Below, piece by piece: positions 26,266 to 34,340 of a stretch of 64,000 nucleotides of DNA. A program made the translations under genes and the position numbers. Origin of the DNA: Flexivirga aerilata (lineage in GTDB: Bacteria; Actinomycetota; Actinomycetes; Actinomycetales; Dermatophilaceae); contig NZ_JABENB010000001.1 in the NCBI RefSeq assembly GCF_013002715.1, positions 496,001 to 560,000 of the forward strand, read 5' to 3'. Every line of letters starts with the position of its first letter. Position 1 is the first letter of the stretch. The notes under the pieces were generated by a model. That model saw nothing but the letters and a program-made list of their open reading frames with translations, did not search any database and was not told the DNA's origin.

Positions 26266-27456
26266 ATGCAGACCACCACAGTGGTGCTGGCGGGGGGCCG
26301 GTCGTCTCGCTTCGGGCAGGACAAGACGCGCGCGCTGCTCGGCGACACCACGCTGCTCGACCGGGTGCTCGACGCGTTGCCCGACGATGCCGACGTGATC
26401 GTCGTCGGCGAGCAGAGACCGACGACGCGGACTGTGCGCTGGGTCCGCGAAACCCCAGTGTTTGCAGGCCCGTTGGCGGGTCTCGGCGCGGCGCTGCCGT
26501 TGATCGGTGCCGACGCGTTCACTCTGATCGGCGGCGACATGCCACTCGGCGCGCCCGCGCTGGCCCAGCTGGCCGACCTGCTGCGGACCACCCCGGTCGA
26601 CGCGGTGGTCGCCACCGACCTCAACGGTCATCGTCAGCCGTTGCTGGCGGCCTATCGCACCGCCGCCGTGCGCGCGGCGATGCCGGCCGACCCGGCCGAT
26701 CGCTCGATGCGCGCACTGCTGCACGACCTCGACGTGACCACGGTGCCGGTCGAGGAACAGTTCGTCACCGACATCGACACCCCGGAGGACCTGGCCCGCA
26801 TGAGCAGCACGTATGACGGCACGCCCGCCCGCGCCGCCCGCGAGGCCGACCTGGTCACCTACTACGACAACGAGGCCGCCGACCGGCAGGACAATCCGTT
26901 GCCCGAGGCTCGGGTGGCGCACCGGGACGAGTTCGTCGCCCAGCTGAAGGCGGAGGGTCGCAGCCGCCTGCTCGAGGTCGGCACCGGCCCCGGCCGGGAC
27001 GCGCTGGCTTTTCAGCAGGCCGGCCTGACGGTGAGCGGCGTCGACCTGGCACCGGCAAGCGTCGAGCTGTGCCAGCAGGCCGGACTGGACGTCCGTGTGG
27101 GCTCGGCGCTCGGGCTTCCTTTCGGGGACGGGGAGTTCGACGCGGCATACACGGCCAGCACGCTGCTCCATGTCGCCGACGAGGACCTCGACACGGCGCT
27201 GGCGGAGTTGGTGCGCGTGGTGCGGCCGGGGGCACCGATCGCGATCGGCCTGTGGGGAGCGCAGAAGTCCCGGCAGGAACGGTGGGGCAGGCAAAGCTAC
27301 GGCCCACCGCGCTTCTTCGCCCTGCGCAGCGACGCCGACCTGACGACGACGCTCGTCGCGCACGGCGTGATCGAGCGGTTCGAGACCTGGCCGAGCAGTG
27401 ACGGCGACGAACTGCACTACCAATGGGTGGTGCTGCGGACCCCCGATCGCGCCTAG
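26266..27456 (+). CDS. MobA-like nucleotidyltransferase fused to a SAM methyltransferase
   Basis: 396 residues from ATG 26266 (GTG 26224 would add 14). Residues 1-180 are a molybdenum cofactor guanylyltransferase-like fold: TTTVVLAGGRSSRFGQDKTR (GTP loop), FAGPLAGLGAALP, LIGGDMPLGAP and DIDTPEDLARM, the standard MobA end. Residues 178-396 are a class I methyltransferase: ADLVTYYDNEAADRQ, LLEVGTGPGRDALAFQQAG (SAM loop), VSGVDLAPASVE and LLHVADEDL. The second domain has its own in-frame ATG at 26800 (MSSTYDGTP), so the two halves could be separate genes that lost a stop. No moa/moe genes are nearby. The methyltransferase substrate is unknown. Confidence 0.8.
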   Translation: MQTTTVVLAGGRSSRFGQDKTRALLGDTTLLDRVLDALPDDADVIVVGEQRPTTRTVRWVRETPVFAGPLAGLGAALPLIGADAFTLIGGDMPLGAPALAQLADLLRTTPVDAVVATDLNGHRQPLLAAYRTAAVRAAMPADPADRSMRALLHDLDVTTVPVEEQFVTDIDTPEDLARMSSTYDGTPARAAREADLVTYYDNEAADRQDNPLPEARVAHRDEFVAQLKAEGRSRLLEVGTGPGRDALAFQQAGLTVSGVDLAPASVELCQQAGLDVRVGSALGLPFGDGEFDAAYTASTLLHVADEDLDTALAELVRVVRPGAPIAIGLWGAQKSRQERWGRQSYGPPRFFALRSDADLTTTLVAHGVIERFETWPSSDGDELHYQWVVLRTPDRA

Positions 27457-27459
27457 ATT
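27454..27459 (+). promoter_or_regulatory. -10 box TAGATT overlapping the preceding stop codon
   Basis: TAGATT starts with the TAG stop of the MobA-methyltransferase gene and is followed by 6 nt and ATG 27466. This implies a leaderless transcript for the oxidoreductase. Confidence 0.6.
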
Positions 27460-27465
27460 GGTCAC

Positions 27466-28434
27466 ATGCGTGCGATCACCCTGCCGTCCTTCGGCGACGA
27501 GTCCGTCTTGACGCTGTCCGAGGAACCGACTCCGCACATCGGCGACGACGAGGTGCTGGTCGACGTCGCGGCCGCCGGGGTCAACCGGGCGGATCTGATG
27601 CAACGCCAAGGGCTTTACCCGCCGCCGAAGGGTGAGTCGGAGATCCCCGGTCTGGAGATCAGCGGCACCATCGCCGCCGTCGGCTCGAAGGTCTCCGACT
27701 GGTCGGTCGGCGACCGGGTGTGTGCGCTGCTGGCGGGTGGCGGGTATGCCGAGCAGGTGGCCGTCCCGGCCGGTCAGTTGCTCCCCGTGCCCGCCGGCAT
27801 GGACCTGGTCGAGGCCGCCGCCCTGCCGGAGGTGGTCTGCACCGTCTGGTCGAACATCTTCATGTCGGCCCACCTGCAGCCGGGCGAGTTGCTGCTGGTC
27901 CACGGCGGTGGCAGCGGCATCGGCACCATGGCGATCCAGCTCGGCAGCGCCTTCGGGGCGCGGGTCGCGGTGACGGCCGGTTCGGCCGAAAAGCTCGAGC
28001 GTTGCAAGGAACTTGGCGCCGAGATCCTGATCAACTACCGCGACGAGGACTTCGTCGAGGTGATCAACGAGGCGGGCGGCGCCAACGTCATACTCGACGT
28101 GATCGGGGCGAAGTATCTCGCGCGCAACATCGACGCGCTCGCTCTCGACGGGCGCCTCGACATCATCGGCATGCAGGGCGGGGTAAAGGCCGAGCTCGAC
28201 ATCAGCACGCTGATGGCCAAGCGTGGCGCGATCATGGCGATGGGTCTGCGCGCCCGGGACAGGGCCAACAAGGCGGCAGTCGTCGCCGACGTACGACGGC
28301 ACGTGTGGCCGCTCATCGAGTCCGGCGCCGTGCGGCCGATCATCGATCGGAAGCTGCCGCTGGCGCAGGCCGGCGAGGCGCACCGGACGCTCGCCGACTC
28401 GCAGCACGTCGGCAAGGTGCTGCTGACCACGTGA
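27466..28434 (+). CDS. NAD(P)H:quinone oxidoreductase, PIG3-like MDR family
   Basis: 322 residues of the zinc-free medium-chain dehydrogenase/reductase type: VAAAGVNRADLMQRQGLYPPP, PGLEISGTIAAVGSKV and nucleotide-binding VHGGGSGIGTMAIQLG. It lacks the structural zinc cysteines and has the YPPP-type loop found in quinone oxidoreductases of the TP53I3/PIG3 group. The predicted role is NADPH-dependent one- or two-electron reduction of quinones in the cytoplasm. Transcribed from its own leaderless promoter; 41 bp before the Bpa gene. Confidence 0.88.
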   Translation: MRAITLPSFGDESVLTLSEEPTPHIGDDEVLVDVAAAGVNRADLMQRQGLYPPPKGESEIPGLEISGTIAAVGSKVSDWSVGDRVCALLAGGGYAEQVAVPAGQLLPVPAGMDLVEAAALPEVVCTVWSNIFMSAHLQPGELLLVHGGGSGIGTMAIQLGSAFGARVAVTAGSAEKLERCKELGAEILINYRDEDFVEVINEAGGANVILDVIGAKYLARNIDALALDGRLDIIGMQGGVKAELDISTLMAKRGAIMAMGLRARDRANKAAVVADVRRHVWPLIESGAVRPIIDRKLPLAQAGEAHRTLADSQHVGKVLLTT

Positions 28435-28475
28435 TCGCCGGAGCCGGCCGTGACCGATGAGGCAGGATGAGAGGT

Positions 28476-29048
28476 ATGACGCCCGAATCGGACAACCCGA
28501 AGAACGCCGACGAGCAGCGGATCGTGGTCGTGACGCAGGACGGCATGGGGGTGGCAGGCACGCCCACCGGCGACGACTCCGGGACCGGCGACAGTCAGGA
28601 CGAGAAGCAGGGTGAGAACCCGGCCGACCTGGTCGAGCAGCCGGCGAAGGTGATACGCATCGGCTCGATGATCAAGCAGTTGCTGGAGGAGGTGCGCAAC
28701 GCGCCGCTCGACGATGCCGGTCGCCGCCGCCTCGCCGAGATCCACAAGCGGTCGATCGGTGAGTTGAAGGAGGGCCTCTCGCCGGAGCTGGTCGAGGAGC
28801 TCGACCGCATCGCGCTGCCCTTCAGCGAGGACGCACCGAGCGACGCCGAACTGCGCATCGCGCAGGCGCAGCTGGTCGGCTGGCTCGAGGGTCTCTTCCA
28901 CGGCATCCAGACCGCGATCGTCGCCCAGCAGATGGCTGCCCAGGCGCAGCTGCAGGCGATGCGGCGCGGGCTGCCCGTGGGTCACGCCGACCTGCCGCAG
29001 CAGTCGGCGGGTGACGGACCTCCTTCGCCGACGGGCCAGTACCTCTGA
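28476..29048 (+). CDS. bpa: Bacterial proteasome activator Bpa/PafE
   Basis: 190 residues from ATG 28476 (an ATG at 28467 is also in frame). The core is the DUF2587 four-helix bundle: IRIGSMIKQLLEEVRNAPLD, AEIHKRSIGELKEGLSPELV, ELRIAQAQLVGWLEGLFHGI and AQQMAAQAQLQAMR. The C-terminus ends GQYL, the proteasome-docking motif of Bpa, which inserts into 20S alpha-ring pockets and opens the gate without ATP. The disordered Asp/Gly-rich N-terminus is variable in the family. It implies a Pup-proteasome system elsewhere in the genome. No proteasome gene is in the window. Confidence 0.93.
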   Translation: MTPESDNPKNADEQRIVVVTQDGMGVAGTPTGDDSGTGDSQDEKQGENPADLVEQPAKVIRIGSMIKQLLEEVRNAPLDDAGRRRLAEIHKRSIGELKEGLSPELVEELDRIALPFSEDAPSDAELRIAQAQLVGWLEGLFHGIQTAIVAQQMAAQAQLQAMRRGLPVGHADLPQQSAGDGPPSPTGQYL

Positions 29049-30229
29049 GCACCATCACCCGATCCGGCACCGCCCCTGACCGCGGCCGTGCCGCGATCGA
29101 GCATCCCTGGCTGGCCGGCATCGGCGTCTTCGTGCCGATCCGGGCGATCGGCCTGTTCTGGCTGGCCTACGTCGGGCACCGTCAGAACAAGGACGTGCGG
29201 GACATGCTCTCGGCGTGGGACGGCGAGTGGATGCTCGCGCTCGCCCAGCATGGCTATGACGGTGTGCCGCAGCGCCTCGTCGATGCGCACGGAATGCATT
29301 CCGCCGACACGGCATACGCGTTTTTCCCGGGTTATCCGATGCTGGTGCGGGCGGTCGCGGTGCTGCCCGGCGTCTCGGTGTATGCCGCAGCGATCCTGAC
29401 CAGCGTGGTCGCGGGTGCGGTGGCGACCGTCGCGGCATACCGCATCGGCGAGTGGTGCATGCTGCGTGCCCGCCCCGACGACGCCGGTATGGCGCGGCGC
29501 GTCGGACTGCTGGCGGCGGTCCTCTTCGCTGCGGCCCCCATGAGCATCGTGCTGACGATGGCCTACACCGAGGCGCTCTACTGCGCACTCGCCGGCTGGG
29601 CGCTTGTGATGGTGCTCGAAAAGCGTTGGATTGCAGCGGGTTTGCTGACCATCGCGGCCGGTCTCACCCGCACGACGGTCGTGGCGCTGATCGCGGTGGT
29701 GGTGCTGGCTGCGCTGCTGCACTGGCGGGACGGCTGGCGGCCGTGGGCGGGCATCGTGCTCGCCCCGCTGGGCTGGCTGGCCTGGCTGGTCGTGGTCGCG
29801 GTTCATGCCGGATCGCCGTTGGCATGGTTCCGCATCCAGAGCGACGGGTGGGACACCGGTTTCGACGCGGGCCAGGCGACCTGGCACTACCTGCGCGAGA
29901 CGCTCGCGACGAACAACTCCGCCGGTGACGTGTTCACTGCCTGGGTGATCCTTGCGACGCTGGTGCTCGTCGTGCTCGCGTTCGTCACCCGATTGCCTTG
30001 GCAGGTCAGCGTTTACGGTGCGCTCGTGGTGGCGACGGTGCTGCTCACGGACGGATTGATGAACTCCCGGGTGCGGTTGTTGCTCCCGGCATACGTCTTG
30101 CTGGTGCCGGTGGCGATCGGCCTCGCGCACCGGTCCCGCACGACTCAGGTGACCGTCGGGGTGGCGGCCACCGCGGTCAGTGCGTGGTTCGGCGCCTACA
30201 TGCTTGGGGTCTACCCGTATGCGATCTGA
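29045..30229 (+). CDS. PIG-V-like GT-C mannosyltransferase-type membrane protein
   Basis: About 394 residues if initiated at CTG 29045, which overlaps the bpa stop as CTGA and gives a natural N-terminus (STITRSGTAPD). A later GTG at 29132 would remove the cytoplasmic tail and part of helix 1. The first large exported loop contains LSAWDGEWMLALAQHGYD, the acidic motif of PIG-V/GPI mannosyltransferase 2 proteins, and a later TEALYCALAGWAL motif. About nine membrane helices follow. By family it would transfer a sugar from a polyprenyl-phosphate donor outside the membrane; acceptor unknown. Confidence 0.75.
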   Translation: MSTITRSGTAPDRGRAAIEHPWLAGIGVFVPIRAIGLFWLAYVGHRQNKDVRDMLSAWDGEWMLALAQHGYDGVPQRLVDAHGMHSADTAYAFFPGYPMLVRAVAVLPGVSVYAAAILTSVVAGAVATVAAYRIGEWCMLRARPDDAGMARRVGLLAAVLFAAAPMSIVLTMAYTEALYCALAGWALVMVLEKRWIAAGLLTIAAGLTRTTVVALIAVVVLAALLHWRDGWRPWAGIVLAPLGWLAWLVVVAVHAGSPLAWFRIQSDGWDTGFDAGQATWHYLRETLATNNSAGDVFTAWVILATLVLVVLAFVTRLPWQVSVYGALVVATVLLTDGLMNSRVRLLLPAYVLLVPVAIGLAHRSRTTQVTVGVAATAVSAWFGAYMLGVYPYAI

Positions 30230-30259
30230 GCCGGGCGATCCGGGCCTGCTGATGTCTCA

Positions 30260-31216
30260 CTATTCGTAGAGCACGTACTCCGGCTGAGGCGTGAGGGCGA
30301 GCACCTGGTCCGGCGTCATGAGCGGTCCGTAGCGCCCGTCCTCCTGGAAGAACAGTTTGAATCCGGGGTGGATGTGCGGCGGGGTGCCGGCCATCACCGC
30401 GTTGTAGGCCTTGACCTTGTCGTGCATCGGCCCGATCCCGTCGACCGACTTGACCAGCGCGACGCCGGGGTGCGGGCGCAGGGCCGATTCGTCACTGACG
30501 ATGTCGCGACGAAGCACATGGATCACCATCGGCTTCTCCGGCAGCTTGTGCTCGGTGACCAGGCCCGAGACGTATGACGCGACGTCGTCGAGCACCTGGC
30601 CGGTGGTGTGTCCGAACACCTTGCCGGGCGTCTGCCCTGGCCCGACGGACCACTCGGGGTCCAGGGCGAGACCGACGTCGGGCTCACGCAGCCACCGCTC
30701 GACCGCCTTGACCTCGTCGAGGAAGGTCGCTCGTCCTGGCTGAATGTTCAGCAGCAGCAGTGCTTTGTGTTGCCGGGCGACGTCGAGCCACTGCCGGATG
30801 GTGTCGTCGCCGAGGCGGATGCGGTATTGCCCGTCGGCGCCGGGCGCGCTTTGCACGATGCAGGAGATGAGCTCCATCACCGGCTGCACGCGGCGTCCGC
30901 CGTCCCATGCGGTGACCTTGCCCATCATCTGCTCCGCCTCGTCGGCGAGGTCGCCGACACCGAGCTGGCCGAGCGCTGCTCCGGCCGGGGATCCGCAATA
31001 GCCGAAGAGGCGGTAGGCCGGAAAGATCTCGCGACCGCCGTTCGGCAGCTGGATGGGCGTCGGCAATCCCGAACTGGATGCGGCGTCGCCGCCGCCTGCC
31101 TCGCGCGGGCTCGATCCCTTCGAGCCACTCGAGGAGCAGCCGGCGAGTGCGCCGACCGAGCCGGCTCCGGCGATGGTGAGCAACGAACGACGTGTCAGAT
31201 TTCCCCCGTAAAACAT
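30260..31216 (-). CDS. Tat-type lipoprotein of unknown function
   Basis: 318 residues from ATG 31216. The N-terminus NLTRRSLLTIAGAGSVGALAGC combines twin arginines with a lipobox (LAGC), predicting Tat export and lipid anchoring. The mature protein begins with a Ser/Gly linker. It then has alternating strand-helix segments (EIFPAYRLFGYCGSP, VQPVMELISCIV, KALLLLNIQPG, VGLALDPEWSVGPG, KPMVIHVLRRDIV) that suggest a TIM-barrel fold. I do not recognise catalytic residues or a named family. Longer ORF starts to 31411 run through repeat DNA and are rejected. The gene lies directly downstream of the HNH-associated hairpin array. Confidence 0.7.
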   Translation of the reverse strand: MFYGGNLTRRSLLTIAGAGSVGALAGCSSSGSKGSSPREAGGGDAASSSGLPTPIQLPNGGREIFPAYRLFGYCGSPAGAALGQLGVGDLADEAEQMMGKVTAWDGGRRVQPVMELISCIVQSAPGADGQYRIRLGDDTIRQWLDVARQHKALLLLNIQPGRATFLDEVKAVERWLREPDVGLALDPEWSVGPGQTPGKVFGHTTGQVLDDVASYVSGLVTEHKLPEKPMVIHVLRRDIVSDESALRPHPGVALVKSVDGIGPMHDKVKAYNAVMAGTPPHIHPGFKLFFQEDGRYGPLMTPDQVLALTPQPEYVLYE

Positions 31217-31277
31217 CGCCTCCCACGGTAACTCCCGGGCGAATGCGGTGTCGGCGGCGTTGACGCTTCCGTGAATG

Positions 31278-31530
31278 CTGATCGAGTAGGCCGAGCCACT
31301 TCCCCACGCGGATCGAGTAGGCCGAGCCGCTAGGCGAGGCCGTATCGAGATCAGCAGTCCTTCAGTCGGCGGGTCGAGTCGCTGATCGAGTAGGCCGAGC
31401 CGCTTCCCCACGCGGATCGAGTAGGCCGAGCCGCTAGGCGAGGCCGTATCGAGATCAGCAGTCCTTCAGTCGGCGGGTTGGGTGCTGATCGAGTAGGCCG
31501 AGCCGCTAGGCGAGGCCGTATCGAGATCAG
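31278..31530. repeat. Left hairpin-repeat array of the DUF222-HNH gene
   Basis: Three units starting at 31278, 31382 and 31485 (spacing 104 and 103 bp). Each contains the imperfect palindrome CTGATCGAGTAGGCC...GGCCGTATCGAGATCAG, in which TCGA and GGCC arms pair around a symmetric GTA/GTA internal loop. The first two units carry an extra half-site. Between units lies a copy of the last coding bases and stop of the HNH gene (minus-strand ACCCAACCCGCCGAC plus stop). The array therefore arose by duplicating the gene's 3' end together with the hairpin. Together with flanks this fills 31217-31536; no gene is seen here. Confidence 0.9.
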
Positions 31531-31536
31531 CGGTCC

Positions 31537-33315
31537 TTAGTCGGCGGGTTGGGTGGTGTAGACGTGTCCGGCGGGGCTGGTCCAGGTGCAGGTGCCGTCG
31601 GCGCTCATGGTGACGGTCCAGCCGGCTTCGTGCTTGGCGCGGTGGTGGTGCCGGCACAGGCACTGCAGATTGTGGGCCGCGGTCGGACCGTCCGGATACG
31701 GGGTGACGTGGTCGAGGTCGGTGAGCCTCGCGGGTCGGGTACAGCCGGGGAACCGGCAGTGTTGGTCGCGGGCTCGCACGAACCTCGCCAACTGCGCACC
31801 GGGGGCGTAGGACTGGGTGCCGGTTTCGGCGACGGTCCCGGTCTCGGCATCCACCAGGGCGCGGGTGAACTTCACCCCGAGGAGGCCGGACAGTTCGCGG
31901 ATCACGGTGGCTGGGATGACGCCGACACCGGGGACTTGGACGTCGCCGAGTCGGTAACGCACCGGGTCCGCGGCGGGAGCGGGATCTTCACTGGGTGTGA
32001 ACTGCTGGGAGCGGATCTGCTCGGGCGGTGGTCGGGTGCCAGTGCGGAGTGCGGCTTCGTACAACATCGCTTCGAGTTGGCGTTCGGCCTCGCTGATCGG
32101 TCGGTAGCTGCCGAGGTCGAGGACCCTCCGGTTGACGGGGAGGATGACCTTCGGCGGACCGGGCGGTCGCACCTTCGCCGTCCACGCGCCGACGGCCCCG
32201 GGTGCCGCGCCGTTCGCTGCTGGGTCGTCGATGGTGCTCGGCCGGTCGAGCACGCCGACCCCACCGCCCACGCCTGTCGCATCACCCCTGCCGGTCATGT
32301 CCCCCGTGCTCGTCGCGTCGCCTGTGTCCGTCGCCCCGTGGCGGCGGTGCGCTCCGGTCCCGCCGACACCAGTGCCGTTCCCCCGAGGCGTGTTTGTGGA
32401 CGAGGCGGTGTCGGTGTGGAAGGGGACGTGCAGGACCAGTTCGGTGGTCACGCGCGCGTTCGACAGGAGCAGGTCCGTCAGGGCGTCGATGCGGCATTCG
32501 CCGAGGGTCTTAGCGGTGGTGGTTGCTTGGTGCAGCTGGCGGGCGTGGGTGTTGACCGCGGCCATGAGTTTCGCCGCATCCAACGACGGCAGGACGGCAG
32601 TGAGCATGGACATGCCCGGCTCCCAGTGCGGTTCGACGGTCACGTTCGTACAGTCCCGCCGCCGCGCAACCGAGGCTTGATCGGCGGCGACGGGTGCGTG
32701 CTGCACCAACAGGCGTTGGGTGCGCCGCCGCAGTTTCGTCGAGGTGGATGTCTCCGGGGCACTGGCCAGGATCTCGGCCTCGACGGTTGCGGCGAGGTCG
32801 GCCGGACAATCAGATGTGTCCGATGCCTCCAGCGCATCGGACGCGCCGGTTGCGGGGATTGCGTCGGCGAGGGCGTCGCTGACCGCCACCAGCTTCCGCG
32901 ACTCCAGCTCGCCGGTGCCGGCGTGGTCGAGCAGCAGCGGCGTGTAGCGGACACTGTCGACTGCTTGGCTCAGCCGGGCGCTGGTTTGCCGGTCGGTCCA
33001 CCCCAGGCGGGCACCGACTTCCAACGGTGTCCAGGTGTCCGGGCTTTCCGGGTGCTTGTCGTATTCACGCTGCGCGAGTTGCTCCAGCCGCAGGGTTTGG
33101 GTGGCCCAGGCGGAGTTCTGCACCCGCTGCGTGGCCAGCACCTGGTCGAGGAGTTGGTCGTCTGAGAGACCCGACGCATCACCTCGTGCGCTGGCGGTGT
33201 CGTCGCGGGCCTTGTCGAACGCGGCGCGCAGCAGCGTCTGCGCTGCCTCCAGGAGTTCTCTCGTGGTGGCAGCGGCGATCACCTGATCGGTGAGTGCTCG
33301 CTGCAGGTGCGACAT
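31537..33315 (-). CDS. DUF222 (13E12 repeat family) HNH endonuclease
   Basis: 592 residues from ATG 33315, which sits 6 nt after a TATGGT -10 box. The N-terminal DUF222 region spans about residues 1-330 (ELLEAAQTLLRAAFD, AQREYDKHPESPDTWTPLEV). It is followed by a Gly/Thr/Asp-rich low-complexity stretch at 32260-32400, then a C-terminal HNH nuclease: HCRFPGCTRPARLTDLDHV and HNLQCLCRHHHRAKH, with zinc-type cysteines, DH metal ligand and HH-H end. Such genes occur in multiple copies in actinobacterial genomes (REP13E12 in mycobacteria) and their role is unresolved. It is bracketed by hairpin arrays of opposite orientation. Confidence 0.9.
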   Translation of the reverse strand: MSHLQRALTDQVIAAATTRELLEAAQTLLRAAFDKARDDTASARGDASGLSDDQLLDQVLATQRVQNSAWATQTLRLEQLAQREYDKHPESPDTWTPLEVGARLGWTDRQTSARLSQAVDSVRYTPLLLDHAGTGELESRKLVAVSDALADAIPATGASDALEASDTSDCPADLAATVEAEILASAPETSTSTKLRRRTQRLLVQHAPVAADQASVARRRDCTNVTVEPHWEPGMSMLTAVLPSLDAAKLMAAVNTHARQLHQATTTAKTLGECRIDALTDLLLSNARVTTELVLHVPFHTDTASSTNTPRGNGTGVGGTGAHRRHGATDTGDATSTGDMTGRGDATGVGGGVGVLDRPSTIDDPAANGAAPGAVGAWTAKVRPPGPPKVILPVNRRVLDLGSYRPISEAERQLEAMLYEAALRTGTRPPPEQIRSQQFTPSEDPAPAADPVRYRLGDVQVPGVGVIPATVIRELSGLLGVKFTRALVDAETGTVAETGTQSYAPGAQLARFVRARDQHCRFPGCTRPARLTDLDHVTPYPDGPTAAHNLQCLCRHHHRAKHEAGWTVTMSADGTCTWTSPAGHVYTTQPAD

Positions 33316-33321
33316 ACCAAT

Positions 33322-33327
33322 ACCATA
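33322..33327 (-). promoter_or_regulatory. -10 box TATGGT, leaderless start of the HNH gene
   Basis: On the minus strand TATGGT is followed by 6 nt (attggt) and ATG 33315. The surrounding 40 bp are A/T-rich compared with the rest of the window. Confidence 0.6.
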
Positions 33328-33446
33328 CACCTGTTCGAATGAACTGGGAAGGGTTCAAGGTGCCGAATGTTCAGTGTTTTCAGTGTGATTCGTGGGATTC
33401 GGCAGGTTGTCAGGGTGGGTGGGATGGTGTTGCGTGGCGGGGTGGG

Positions 33447-34262
33447 TGGTCTCGATACGGGCTCCCCCGCTTCGCTCCTCCGCCCTACTCGACCACCGAA
33501 AGGGACTTCGCTGCTTTGCCCTACTCGACCAGCGTCAGGGGGCTGTATCTGTTCGGTCACAGTCGGCACGATCAGGTGAGCAGCAAGATCACCGAGCGGG
33601 GCGAGGGGCCGCGTGAGCGGCCCTATGAAGCGAAGCGGAGCGCTAGCGGAGCGAAGCGGAGTGAGGCCGCGAGGGCGGTCCCTCGTCCCGCGGTCCCACC
33701 CGGGGTCGCACAGCACAATCAGGTGCGTGGCGCCATCACCGAGCGGGACGACCCGGGGTGGTCTCGATACGGGCTCCCCCGCTTCGCTCCTCCGCCCTAC
33801 TCGACCAGCAACAACCAACCTCAACAGCTTCGCTCCTCCGCCCCTACTCGACCACCACAAAAGGGCTTCGATGCTTTGCCCTACTCGACCAGCCTGGGGA
33901 CTGCACCTGTTCGGTCGCAGTCGGCACGATCAGGTGAGTGGCGAGATCACCGAGCGGGGCGAGGGGCCGCGTGAGCGGCCCTATGAAGCGAAGCGGAGCG
34001 CTAGCGGAGCAAAGCGGAGTGAGGCCGCGAGGGCGGTCCCTCGTCCCGCGGTCCCACCCGGGGTCGCACAGCACAATCAGGTGCGTGGCGCCATCACCGA
34101 GCGGGACGACCCGGGGTGGTCTCGATACGGGCTCCCCCGCTTCGCTCCTCCGCCCTACTCGACCAGCAACAACCAACCTCAACGACTTCGCTCCTCCGCC
34201 CTACTCGACCAGCGCAAAGGGACTTCGCCGTAGTCGACCACCATCAGGGGCTGTATCTGTTC
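33447..34262. repeat. Right hairpin-repeat array with 358-bp tandem duplication
   Basis: Three 49-bp hairpin elements at 33447-33495, 33759-33807 and 34117-34165, all reading TGGTCTCGATACGGGC...GCCCTACTCGACCA on the plus strand. TCGA and GGGC arms pair around a symmetric TAC/TAC internal loop. Half-sites (CCCTACTCGACCA) occur near 33522, 33844, 33877 and 34198. From about 33545 a 358-bp unit is present in two nearly identical copies (33545-33902, 33903-34260), with a further partial start at about 34247. Each unit also holds a GGGCCGC/GCGGCCC hairpin (33606-33623). Open frames here (for example 33294-33974) only translate the repeat; no real gene is seen between 33331 and 34340. Confidence 0.9.
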
Positions 34263-34340
34263 GATCGCGAACCAGCTGTCGCTCCTCAGCCTTCGCGCCG
34301 AAACCCACCCGATCTCAGTGCATTTCGATGTCCCTCCAGC

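Noticed and set aside
31278..31530. CRISPR-like array
   Set aside because: Spacing is regular (about 104 bp), but the intervening sequences are identical to each other and derive from the HNH gene end; no cas genes are present.
33279..34233. Several open frames on both strands (about 70-230 codons)
   Set aside because: They translate the tandem repeat (recurring RYGLPRFAPPPYST and mirrored peptides) and have no coding signature or start signal.
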